From Nevskia sp. (GTDB lineage: Bacteria > Pseudomonadota > Gammaproteobacteria > Nevskiales > Nevskiaceae), in assembly GCA_021732745.1 (NCBI GenBank), contig JAKFUK010000001.1:508931-572930 (forward strand): a stretch of 64,000 nucleotides of DNA, written 5' to 3'. How positions within the stretch are numbered: position 1 is the first letter of the stretch; each line of letters begins with the position of its first letter. Shown here in pieces: positions 28,301 to 35,860 of this stretch. The notes under the pieces were generated by a model. That model searched no databases. It had not been told where the DNA came from and saw nothing but the letters and a program-made list of their open reading frames with translations. Made by a program: the position numbers and the translations under genes.

Positions 28301-30276
28301 TGGTCATGGCGCCGCCGGCGGTCACTGCACAGCCGGTCAGCACAGCGGCAACGCCGGCCGCAGTACAAGCAGCGGCCGATCCGCGTCTGGAAGTGCTGAA
28401 GTCGCATTTCTCGCTGATGCAGGAGTTCCTCGACAGTCAGGCCCGGGTGCTCGACGGCTTTGCTGGCGGCGCAGCCACCGCCCATCCAGCGGCTGTTGAA
28501 GCGGCCGATCCGGCACGCCCCGATCCGCATCGCTACCCGCTGCTCGGTCGCGTGCTGTCTCAGGACAGCACCAAGCTGGTCTGCGAACGCCGCTACGACC
28601 TCGCGTCGGACCTGTTCCTGCGCGATCACGCGCTCGGTTGCGCCCCCAGCGCCCAACAGGGCGAACTACTGGCGTTGAGCGTCATTCCGTTCACCTTCAG
28701 CATGGAAATCGTTGCCGAAGCAGCCTGCCTGCTGACCGGCGACGCCCTGCAATTCATCGGTCTGGACAGCTCGCGCGGCCATCGCTGGCTGGGCCTCGAC
28801 GGCGGCACGCTTGATCTGCGCATCGTCGCCGAGCGGGCTGCGGCCGATGCGGCGCAGCCGGGCATCGAGCGTGTTTCCGTGCGCCTGTTCCAGAGCGGCG
28901 TTGGCGGCCCGGCCGGCGGCGTGCTGGTGTTCGAAGCGATCGCCCTCCTTGGTGCGGCCTTCCCGGCGGCACCGGCCGTGCGGCCGTGGTCGGCAGCGGA
29001 CAGCCGTCCGAGCCGCAACAACCCGGACGGCTCGCTGTACAGCCGCGGCATGTTCCACGGCCCGCGCCTGCAGGGCGTGACCTCGGTGCGTCGCTGGTCC
29101 GACGAAGCGATCGAAGCCGACATGGTGACCATCGCCACTCACGATTACTTCCGCTTCACGACGACCCCGCAGTTCCGCACCGATCCGGCGCTGCTCGACG
29201 CCGCCGGCCAGGTGGTCGGCTACTGGCTGACCGAGCGCTATACCTGGGGCTTCAACTGCTTCCCGTATCACGTTGGCAGCTTCCGCCAGTACGCGCCGAT
29301 GCCGCCGGCCGGCACCAAGGTTGTCTGCCGCTGCGACGTCAGGATGACCGACCCGCTGCGCATCGAAGCCCACTTCGACGTGCTCGATGCGGAAGGTCGC
29401 CTGCTGATGCGCGCCACCCACTGGGAAGACCGCAAGTTCACCGTGCCGGAGCGCTTTTATGCCTTCCGCATGGCGCCGCAGACCGCGTTTCTCAGCGAGG
29501 CCTATCAGGCTGACACGCTGGCTACGGCCGGTGTCGTTGCCCGCAAGCTGCCGGCTTTCGACGAGGGCTTCCTCGATCAGGGTTTCAGCATCTGGAAGCG
29601 GGTGCTGGCCAATCTGGTGCTCAACGAAGACGAGCGCCGCGACTGGTACGCGCTGCCGGTCACCGGCACCCAGCGCGAAGCCTGGCTGCTCGGCCGCGTG
29701 GCGGCGAAGGACGCGGTACGCGTCTGGCTGCAACAGAACCATGGCGTACTGGTGGCACCGTCCGATATCGAGATCGCCGCCAGCGCCGAAGGCACGCCGT
29801 ACCTGCGGTACATCACGGGCGTCGCGCTGGTCACGTGGCCGTCGATCTCGATCAGCGAACACGGCGGCCATGCACTGGCCGCCTGCTCGGGGCCGGGGCT
29901 CGGCATCGGCATCGACTACCGGCGGCTCGATCGGCCGCTCGCCGAAGATGCAATCGGCAACGCGCTCGCTGCCAGCGAGCGCAGCCGCTTTCTGACCGCA
30001 CTCGCTGCCGCCGATCACGACCGCGCGTCAGTCGCACTGGCCGCCGCCAAGCGCGCAGCGGCGCGTTCCTCCGGACAGGCCATCGAACGGCATGCGGCCG
30101 ACTGGCAGGTCGTCGACGGCGCGGTACCGCACGCAGCGGCATCGGTCGGCGCGGTGATGGTGCGCCACGGCGGCGTCGACCATGCGGTGGCGCTGCACCT
30201 CGGACCGGACGATGTATTCGCGCTGTCGCTGCTGCCGCTGTCGGCCAGCAGCGGACCACGCGCTGCGATGGCCTAG
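25393..30276 (+). CDS. Second megasynthase: KS-AT-DH with PPTase-like tail
   Basis: 1627 residues, 38 bp after the first synthase. Ketosynthase 1-458 has Cys208 in DAACASS and EAHGTGT; its third motif reads SMISHCLPAAG, keeping the His but not the usual GHT. Acyltransferase about 575-895 has FPGEGAQ and Ser679 in GHSTGE. After a Pro/Ala linker comes a double hot-dog dehydratase (1040-1400; His1079 in RDHALG, Asp1269 in LLDAAGQ). The last 190 residues resemble an Sfp-type phosphopantetheinyl transferase: LGRVAAKDAVR, SISISEHGG, GIGID (Asp1508). There GID is followed by YR rather than an acidic pair, and the WxxKE motif appears as AAAKRAAAR (Lys1553, Arg1554), so activity is doubtful. There is no ACP, so it must work on the ACPs of the partner or the free ACP. 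The plan differs from PfaC, which has a chain-length factor. Confidence 0.9.
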   Translation: MATSLDIAIIGMAGAYAGARDAATFWQNILDGVDAVAEAGAEWAGPYLDPDSKANDRIYTTRGGFLRDLAEVDLSELGVMPNTLDGGEPDHMLALRFARDALADSGYLKKDFNRERIGIVLGRGTYANRGILNMVQHGMIMDQTMELIRGLRPDLTDAELAKLKAQFKAQLPPYTAETVGLLTPNVIAGLIANRLDLMGPNFIVDAACASSLIAIELAVREINSGRCDMMITGGVQAQCPPQLYMQFCQIGALSHGQLRPFQKGADGTLLGEGVGVLVLKKLSLAEADGDRIYAVIKGIGSASDGKAKGLLTPRLEGEVLALRRAYESCGIDPATIGLVEAHGTGTRVGDKTEIESLTTMFGPRVGELPTIALGSVKSMISHCLPAAGSASMIKTALALHHKVLPPMLCDEVDPDLHIEKTPFYINTEARPWIHGGPHPRRAGVNAFGFGGINAHIILEEYRPSKAALAKSGAGLMHMPGHSELMTLAADSAEALADLARQLVEHARGPSKPSLAMLARASSLHATGEHRLAVVASDAADLATKLEQALAKLGRPDPAAFKIRAGVHYGRGALPGKVCFVFPGEGAQYGGMLADLCLNFPQVREWFDFIDESSIKRDGRRRSPIVFPAPTSISTSTRERLESDLFEMDVAAETVFAASIGMYTLLEDLGFKPDTMLGHSTGENTALTASGVRRYDRRDEIADTVRDLNRIYRELDREGRIVEGSLLTIGALKPAARSELLRQFGTGDSPIRVAMDNCPNQLVLFGSRFDIADLKDKLAADGAICAELPFGRAYHTSLFAPVADAYREYYADLAFGPGKTVLYSAQSVGPFPNDAADIRELACQQWESPVRFTETVEKLYADGVRVFVEVGPSGNLTSFIGDTLRDKDDVVALSTNSRRKAGVTHLHQTLAQLFAIGVAFDPQQLYADRDIATLQLAATPAAAPRPKPRIKLQMPLIHLPADVPPMPKATVVMAPPAVTAQPVSTAATPAAVQAAADPRLEVLKSHFSLMQEFLDSQARVLDGFAGGAATAHPAAVEAADPARPDPHRYPLLGRVLSQDSTKLVCERRYDLASDLFLRDHALGCAPSAQQGELLALSVIPFTFSMEIVAEAACLLTGDALQFIGLDSSRGHRWLGLDGGTLDLRIVAERAAADAAQPGIERVSVRLFQSGVGGPAGGVLVFEAIALLGAAFPAAPAVRPWSAADSRPSRNNPDGSLYSRGMFHGPRLQGVTSVRRWSDEAIEADMVTIATHDYFRFTTTPQFRTDPALLDAAGQVVGYWLTERYTWGFNCFPYHVGSFRQYAPMPPAGTKVVCRCDVRMTDPLRIEAHFDVLDAEGRLLMRATHWEDRKFTVPERFYAFRMAPQTAFLSEAYQADTLATAGVVARKLPAFDEGFLDQGFSIWKRVLANLVLNEDERRDWYALPVTGTQREAWLLGRVAAKDAVRVWLQQNHGVLVAPSDIEIAASAEGTPYLRYITGVALVTWPSISISEHGGHALAACSGPGLGIGIDYRRLDRPLAEDAIGNALAASERSRFLTALAAADHDRASVALAAAKRAAARSSGQAIERHAADWQVVDGAVPHAAASVGAVMVRHGGVDHAVALHLGPDDVFALSLLPLSASSGPRAAMA

Positions 30277-30357
30277 ATTCTGCTACTGCGGCAACGCGCA
30301 GCAAACAACGATCAACTCAAGCTGCAAATCAACCAAACGGATTCAGGCGGACCTCAG

Positions 30358-31956
30358 ATGACCACCAAGACCCTCTTCATCGGCATGGACGGCTGCACGT
30401 TCACCGTGCTGAACGAAATGACCCGCGACCTTCCCGGCGAAGGCGTGACCATGCCCTTCCTGGCCGGCCTGATGGCCAAGGGCTCGCGCGCCAATCTGCG
30501 TTCCACACCCAATCCGCTGACCCCGCCGGCCTGGGCGTCGATCATGACCGGCGTCGGCCCCGGCCAGCACGGCGTGTTCGACTTCATCCGCGCCGAGGAC
30601 AAGGGCGGCGAGGTCTATTGGACCCTGTACGACTCCCGCGATGTCGATTCGGAAATGATCTGGTCGATCGCCAGCCGCCAGGGCAAGAGCGTTGCCGCGC
30701 TGAACTTCCCGCTGACCGCGCCGCCGCCGAAGCACGTCAACGGCTCGATCGTGCCGGGCTTCATTCCGGCCAAGCATCTGCGCCGCAATTCCACACCAGG
30801 CCTGTTCGAACGCCTGAAGGAAGCGATTCCGGGCTTCGACGCCAAGGAACTGGCCTGGGACTTCGACAACGAGAAGCAGGCGCTCGAAGTGCTCAACGAC
30901 AACGACATGGAACAGTGGGTGCGCTACCACCTGCCGCGTGAAGAGCAGTGGTTCAACATCGCCGAATACATCCTGGCCAACGACAAGCCAGATCTGATGG
31001 CGGTGATGTTCGACGGTACCGACAAGATCCAGCACCAGGCCTGGCAGTTCGTCGATCCGAACCTGGTGCCGGCTGAAAAGACCGACTTCTACAACCGCAT
31101 GCGCGCCGTCTGCCGCGAATACTTCGCCAACGTCGACCGCTACATCGAAAAGCTGGTGACCCTGGCCGGTCCTGAATGCCAGGTGTTCTTCGCTTCCGAT
31201 CACGGCTTCACGGCCACCGTCGAGACGCTGCGCATCAATGCCTTCCTCGAAGAGCTGGGCTATCTGAAGTGGGCCGCGAACGATGGCTCCGAGCAGGCGA
31301 TCCGCCGCGAAGCCAGCGATTTCGCGAACCTCGACTGGGCCAACACCACGGCCTATTGCCGCACGCCGTCGTCGAACGGCATCCATATCCGCGTGTCGAC
31401 CAAGCCGGGCGAACCGGGCATCGAGCCCGACGACTACGTGCCGTTCCGCGACAAGCTGATCGAAGACCTGAAGACCCTGCGCAACGAAGACGGCGAGCCG
31501 GTGATCGTCGACGTGCTGAAGCGCGAGGAATGGTTCCCGGGCCAGCACATGGAGCGCGCCTGCGACCTGACCCTGGTGCTGCGCGACAACGGCTTCGTGT
31601 CGATCCGCAATCTGAAGCCGGTGGTCATCAAGCGTCCGAGCCCGGCTGGCACCCATCATCCGGACGGCATCTTCATGGCCTACGGCAAGGGCATTGCCGC
31701 CAACGGCCAGGTCGATCGTCTGGATATCCGCGACGTCTGCCCGACCCTGCTCTACAGCCTCGGCCTGCCGACCCCGAGCGACTTCGAGGGCAAGGCCGCC
31801 GAACCGTTCTTCACCGAGAACTGGCTCGCCGAGCATCCGGTCAAGGTCGGCAAGGCCACCGTCGGCGGCGGCGAGAAAGCCAAGGCCGAGGACATGGACG
31901 AGGAAGAAAAGCGCCAGATCATCGAGCAGCTGCAAATGCTCGGATACATGGAATAA
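30358..31956 (+). CDS. Type I phosphodiesterase/nucleotide pyrophosphatase-family enzyme
   Basis: 532 residues of the alkaline phosphatase superfamily. Metal and nucleophile motifs are complete: FIGMDGCTF (Asp), TPPAWASIMTGVGPGQHGVFDF (Thr nucleophile region), MFDGTDKIQHQAW (Asp and His), FASDHGF (Asp-His) and GTHHPDGIF (His). It lacks a signal peptide. The family cleaves or transfers phosphodiester-linked groups. In this operon it may add or exchange a phospho-headgroup, or release an intermediate; this is inference. It starts 81 bp after the second synthase and ends 23 bp before the acyltransferase. Confidence 0.85.
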   Translation: MTTKTLFIGMDGCTFTVLNEMTRDLPGEGVTMPFLAGLMAKGSRANLRSTPNPLTPPAWASIMTGVGPGQHGVFDFIRAEDKGGEVYWTLYDSRDVDSEMIWSIASRQGKSVAALNFPLTAPPPKHVNGSIVPGFIPAKHLRRNSTPGLFERLKEAIPGFDAKELAWDFDNEKQALEVLNDNDMEQWVRYHLPREEQWFNIAEYILANDKPDLMAVMFDGTDKIQHQAWQFVDPNLVPAEKTDFYNRMRAVCREYFANVDRYIEKLVTLAGPECQVFFASDHGFTATVETLRINAFLEELGYLKWAANDGSEQAIRREASDFANLDWANTTAYCRTPSSNGIHIRVSTKPGEPGIEPDDYVPFRDKLIEDLKTLRNEDGEPVIVDVLKREEWFPGQHMERACDLTLVLRDNGFVSIRNLKPVVIKRPSPAGTHHPDGIFMAYGKGIAANGQVDRLDIRDVCPTLLYSLGLPTPSDFEGKAAEPFFTENWLAEHPVKVGKATVGGGEKAKAEDMDEEEKRQIIEQLQMLGYME

Positions 31957-31979
31957 GCCGCGCCGATCTCGACTTCTCC

Positions 31980-32756
31980 ATGAGCAAAGTGACCGGCCTT
32001 TCGGCCAAAGACCTGCTGCACTACGGGCTGCTGCTGGACCCCGATGTCTCGCGTATCAACGAACTGAAGTTCGAGCGGCCGAGTTTCATCGGCGGCCACA
32101 AGCTGAAGAGCTGCACCATCGGCGCGTTCGCGTACTTCAACGCGGCCGGCATGACCAGCGCGTACCGCTGCCACATCGGGCGCTATGCGCAGATTGGCGA
32201 GTCGTCGATCCTCGGTCCGCCGGAGCATCCGATGGACTGGTTCAGCTCGCATCCGTTCGCGTTCACGCGGCCGCATTTCATGCCGAACATGTACCAGTTC
32301 GAGGATTTCGCGCGGCTGGCGCCGGATGCGCAGGACGGGGCTTCCTATGCCGATTCGATGCCGATGGACACCTTCATCGGCCACGAGGCCTACATCGGTG
32401 TGGCCAGCTTCATCAAGCGCGGCGTGCGCATCGGCCACGGTGCCGTGGTCGGTGCCAGCAGCATCGTCACCAAGGACGTGCCCGATTACGCGATGGTGAT
32501 CGGCACCCCGGCCAAGATCATCCGCATGCGCTTCTCCGATGCCGTCATCGAGCGCTTCATGAAGCTCCAGTGGTGGCTGTACGATCTTGCGCCGCACAAG
32601 CACAGCGTCGATTTCTCGAAGGTCGAAGCCACACTCGACTACTTCGATCAGACGCTGGCCGATGGCAAGCTCGACCTGCTGAAGCCGCCGACCTATTCGC
32701 TGAGCAAGAGTGCCGACGGCTACGCTGTCGAAACGCTGGCCGCTCCGCTGTACTGA
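31980..32756 (+). CDS. Left-handed beta-helix (hexapeptide) acyltransferase
   Basis: 258 residues from ATG 31980. Hexapeptide repeats appear twice: around KSCTIGAFAYFNAAGMTSAYRCHIGRYAQIGESSILG (positions about 40-80) and FIGHEAYIGVASFIKRGVRIGHGAVVGASSIVTKDVPDYAMVIGTPAKIIRMRF (about 135-190). This is the CatB/NodL-like xenobiotic acetyltransferase layout, with a catalytic-type His in the loop between (HPFAFTRPHF). The substrate is unknown; in the operon it probably acylates the product or a sugar headgroup. The start is 23 bp after the phosphodiesterase. Confidence 0.85.
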   Translation: MSKVTGLSAKDLLHYGLLLDPDVSRINELKFERPSFIGGHKLKSCTIGAFAYFNAAGMTSAYRCHIGRYAQIGESSILGPPEHPMDWFSSHPFAFTRPHFMPNMYQFEDFARLAPDAQDGASYADSMPMDTFIGHEAYIGVASFIKRGVRIGHGAVVGASSIVTKDVPDYAMVIGTPAKIIRMRFSDAVIERFMKLQWWLYDLAPHKHSVDFSKVEATLDYFDQTLADGKLDLLKPPTYSLSKSADGYAVETLAAPLY

Positions 32757-32778
32757 CCACAAGATACCGATCCCGCAC

Positions 32779-33060
32779 ATGGCCGCAACCCACGCCGAAT
32801 ACGTCAAGCAACTGATCGTCCTGCTCGAGGACTTCACCCAGGACTGGGACCACGAGTTCGAAGGCAAGATGACGCCGGACACTCGCCTGCTCGGCGATCT
32901 TGGCTTCGAGTCGATCGACATCATCCAGCTGGTGGTGGCGATCGAGGAAGACATCTCCAAGAAGAAGGTGCCGTTCGACAAGCTGCTGATGAAGGACGGC
33001 CGCTATGTCGACGACCTGAGCATCGGCACCATCGCCGATTTCCTGGTCGGCTTTGTCTAA
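32779..33060 (+). CDS. Free-standing acyl carrier protein
   Basis: 93 residues from ATG 32779. A four-helix ACP with the phosphopantetheine serine in LGDLGFESIDIIQLVVAIEE. The motif (FESIDIIQ) differs from the integrated ACPs (IDSIKRVEIL), so it is likely used by a different partner such as the second megasynthase or the acyltransferase. The C-terminal half has a loop KKKVPFDKLLMKDGRYVDDLSIG before the last helix, longer than in FabF-type ACPs. It lies 22 bp after the acyltransferase. Confidence 0.93.
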   Translation: MAATHAEYVKQLIVLLEDFTQDWDHEFEGKMTPDTRLLGDLGFESIDIIQLVVAIEEDISKKKVPFDKLLMKDGRYVDDLSIGTIADFLVGFV

Positions 33061-33067
33061 GCCTGCG

Positions 33068-33466
33068 ATGAGGGGCATCGGCGCGATCAGCTATCTGGTT
33101 CGCGACTACGACGAAGCCCGCGCCTGGTTTGAAACGGCACTCGGCTTCTGCTGCATCGAGGACACAGCACTCGGGGGCGACAAGCGCTGGCTGCTGATGG
33201 CGGCGACGGCGGAGTCCGAAACCCGGTTGCTGCTGGCGCGGGCGGTGGGCGCGCAGCAGTTGGCGCAGGTCGGCCAACAGGCCGGCAATCGAGTGTTCCT
33301 GTTCCTGAATACCGACGATTTCGCTCGCGATCATGCGCGAATGACGGCGTACGGCGTGCATTTCCGCGAAGCGCCGCGTCATGAACCCTATGGCACGGTC
33401 GCCGTCTTCGACGATCTTTACGGCAACCGCTGGGATCTGCTGGAGCTGCGCAACACACGATCCTGA
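33068..33466 (+). CDS. VOC (glyoxalase/dioxygenase) family protein
   Basis: 132 residues from ATG 33068, seven bases after the ACP stop. A single VOC module with paired beta-alpha-beta-beta-beta units: AISYLVRDYDEARAWFETALGF, then FLFLNTDDFARDHARMTAYGVHF, and the C-terminal VFDDLYGNRWDLLEL that supplies the acidic ligand in metal-dependent members. A typical N-terminal His ligand is not evident. It could tailor, isomerise or bind the lipid product. It is the last gene before the terminator at 33479. Confidence 0.8.
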   Translation: MRGIGAISYLVRDYDEARAWFETALGFCCIEDTALGGDKRWLLMAATAESETRLLLARAVGAQQLAQVGQQAGNRVFLFLNTDDFARDHARMTAYGVHFREAPRHEPYGTVAVFDDLYGNRWDLLELRNTRS

Positions 33467-33478
33467 GAGCTGCACATG

Positions 33479-33518
33479 AAAAAGCCCCGGACACCGCATC
33501 GGTGTCCGGGGCTTTTTT
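33479..33518 (+). terminator. Strong bidirectional terminator closing the synthase operon
   Basis: AAAAAGCCCCGGACACC, a five-base loop, then the perfect complement ending in TTTTTT. It lies 13 bp after the VOC stop and just past the end of the convergent PA-domain gene, so it can stop transcripts from both sides. Confidence 0.95.
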
Positions 33519-33543
33519 GCTTCAGAAGCTCAAGGCAGACGCA

Positions 33544-35158
33544 TCAACGGGTGGCGTTGATGGCGTTGACGCGACCGCAGGATTCCAGCGAAACGCGCTG
33601 GCGGCGGGTCAACAGGCCGGCATCCTCGTAACCGCGAGCCAGACGCGCCACGCAGTTGCCGTACAGCAGCGGACGGCCGCCGGCTTCGGTCACGCAGCCT
33701 TCGAGGCCCGGCAGCAGCAGCTCGCCGTTGTCGAGCGCACCCGGCACCGTGGTATCGCAGCGGCCCAGCACCACCGGTTCCAGCGACCAGCCGATGTCCT
33801 GCATCAGCGACGGCGTCAGGTCGAGGTTGCGGCTGGCACGCAGGGTCGGCGTGATCGCCGGCTCCATCAGCAGGTTCGGCGTGGCCGTGGTGTCGAAGTG
33901 CGAGATCGACGAACCCAGCGCCACCACCGTCGGTGCAAACACGCGCACCAGGCCTTCCTCGGTGCCGGCACGACGCGCCGGATCGGTGAAGTATTCGACA
34001 CCCACGCCCGGCAGGCCGGCGCGGATCGCCGCACCGTCTTCCAGCGAGATGCCGATGGTCGCGATGGTCACGTTCGGGTCCGCACCACCAAGGCCGATGG
34101 CACCGGCACCGACCACGTTGTTGGCGATCAGCAGCGAGCGGGCACCGGCAGCCTGGGCATTGGCAGCCTTGACGGCAAAGCCGCAGGTGCCGCGATTGGC
34201 CAGCACCACCAGACCGGTGACGACGTTGGTCAGCGGCCCGCAAGCATCGCTGGGATCGGGCGAGCCGTCGGCATCCACCGCCGCCACGATGTTGCCGTTC
34301 AGCGTGGCCGCCGACGGCAGCGCACCGAACGACGCCGTGCCGAAGACGATTTCGCGGCTGACATTGCCGGTCAGGCGCACGCCTTCAAACGCGCCCAGCG
34401 ACAGCCGCTGGTTGGCGGTGACTTCCGGGCCGGTCCAGACCACGCGGCCGTTGGAAATCGCCGACGACACGATCTGCGCAGCGTTCAGCTGGTCCCATTG
34501 CAGGTCGATGTTGAGGTCGCGGGTATTGGCCATGTAGACATCGGCCTGACCCAGCGGCAGCGAGCCATTGGCTTCATTGGCGAAGTTCTGGAAGCCCAGA
34601 CCGTGCGCCACTTCGTGCATGAAGGTGTTGAGGAAGTCGATGGTTGTCGGCGGTGCGTTGTTGTCGAGACCGTAGTAGAAGCTCGACCCGGCGATGCAGT
34701 CGGGCAGGCCGATCGCACCATTGAAGTTGGCGATGATGTCGTTGTTGACGGGATCGAGATCTTCACCGGCAATCGCGTTGGCGAGTGCTGCGCCGTACCA
34801 GCGACCGGCCAGCGGGGCGTTCGGAAAATCCGAGGAAATGGTCAACGCACCGGCCGAGGCCAGCGTGCCGCCGGTCGCCGGTCGCCGTGCAGTTCAGGCG
34901 CGCGAACGAGCCCTGAACCCGGATCGGCACATCGCTGGCCAGCACGCTGCCCCAGAGATCCAGCGCTCGCTGATAGGCGATCAGGCGCTGCGCACCGAGC
35001 GTGGTGCCGGTGTTGCCGCCGACCGGCGTGGCGGGCGTCGGGTCATTGAAGCCGATACCGGCGACATCGGTGTTGATGAGGACGAATTCCGCCGCCTGGG
35101 CGGGAATGGCGGCGGCCGCGACGCCGAATGCTGCGGCAATGGCAAGGTTCCGGATCAT
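33544..35158 (-). pseudogene. Secreted PA-domain metalloprotease-like protein, frameshifted
   Basis: Two frames together make one protein. From ATG 35158 the first frame encodes a signal peptide (MIRNLAIAAAFGVAAAAIPAQA) and about 90 residues to RLNCTATG. The rest continues in another frame from about 34865 to 33544. It includes the zinc-protease-type motif FMHEVAHGLGFQNF, and a protease-associated domain (GPLTNVVTGLVVLANRGTC to ARSLLIANN). A C-terminal Cys-containing tail ends the protein. A tandem 7-bp duplication at 34869-34882 accounts exactly for the shift; removing one copy restores a continuous 535-codon frame reading CTATGGTLASAGALTISSDF. The third zinc ligand was not identified. The break may be real, phase-variable or a sequence error. 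Confidence 0.85.
34869..34882. repeat. 7-bp tandem duplication causing a frameshift
   Basis: CGCCGGT occurs twice in a row, followed by CGCCG, giving nearly three copies. One copy in excess puts the secreted PA-domain gene out of frame. Such short tandem repeats change copy number by strand slippage. Confidence 0.85.
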
Positions 35159-35161
35159 GGC

Positions 35162-35533
35162 TTATTCCTCCACCGCGATCGGGGCGTGCTGCTCGAGCCC
35201 CGGTTCCGTGTGGCTGGGACGGGTCTGGCCATTGGCGTCGACTTCCGCGTGCAGCTGCACGAAGTATTCCGGCGTCAGCTTCACGGTCTTGGTGCCATTG
35301 GGGGCAACGGAAACGGTCAGCGCTTGCGACGTCGGCGCTGCGCGGTCGCTGGCGACCATCGCCCGCAGCTCGTCGGCCGTCGGTGCCCGCAGGCGACCGC
35401 TCTGGGCATCGCGCACCACGCGCAGCGAATCGGCCGACACGGCTTCATCGCCGGCCGGTGCATCGGTTGCCAGTGCCGCCGGCATCACGGCCAGTCCACA
35501 CAGACAGGCCACGCTCAGCAATGCAGATTTCAT
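35162..35533 (-). CDS. Small exported protein of unknown function
   Basis: 123 residues from ATG 35533, with a strong GGAGGGAG ribosome site. A signal peptide (MKSALLSVACLCGLAVMPAALA) precedes a mature part of about 100 polar residues with QSGRLRAPTADELRAM and a C-terminal VKLTPEYFVQLHAEVDANGQ. It has no recognised catalytic motif. It ends three bases before the start of the PA-domain gene, so the two are co-transcribed and probably act together in the periplasm or outside the cell. Confidence 0.8.
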   Translation of the reverse strand: MKSALLSVACLCGLAVMPAALATDAPAGDEAVSADSLRVVRDAQSGRLRAPTADELRAMVASDRAAPTSQALTVSVAPNGTKTVKLTPEYFVQLHAEVDANGQTRPSHTEPGLEQHAPIAVEE

Positions 35534-35860
35534 CGAACTCCCTCCGAATCTATTTAATGAATGATCAATACAAGGATTCACAATCACGTAGCGCTCGCAG
35601 GAGCCCGACCGGGACCGACCTGCGTGGAAAGAAACGGGCAACCTCGCCAGCCCGCGTGCCGATCCGCGATGCGGTCGGGCACAAAAATTGAAGACCTTGC
35701 GAGTATTACACTGAGAAGGCGGGCGTCAACTGCTGGTTGATGGAAATATCAACCCCGATCGTCGGCCACCCCGGCGCGCTGATCGTCCGCCCTGCCCGTC
35801 CCCGACATTTGCCGATGGCCACGCATCGCGCGTGCCAGCACCGCACTGGAAGATTTCAGC
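35534..35860. other. 327-bp divergent intergenic region
   Basis: Separates the small exported protein gene (minus) from the alpha/beta hydrolase gene (plus). Promoters for both must lie here, but no clear -35/-10 pairs, palindromes or small genes were recognised. Confidence 0.5.

Noticed and set aside
14282-33520. Calling the lipid operon an ssrA-integrated island
   Set aside because: No integrase, no duplicate of the tmRNA 3' end and no change of composition were seen, so it is reported only as a question.
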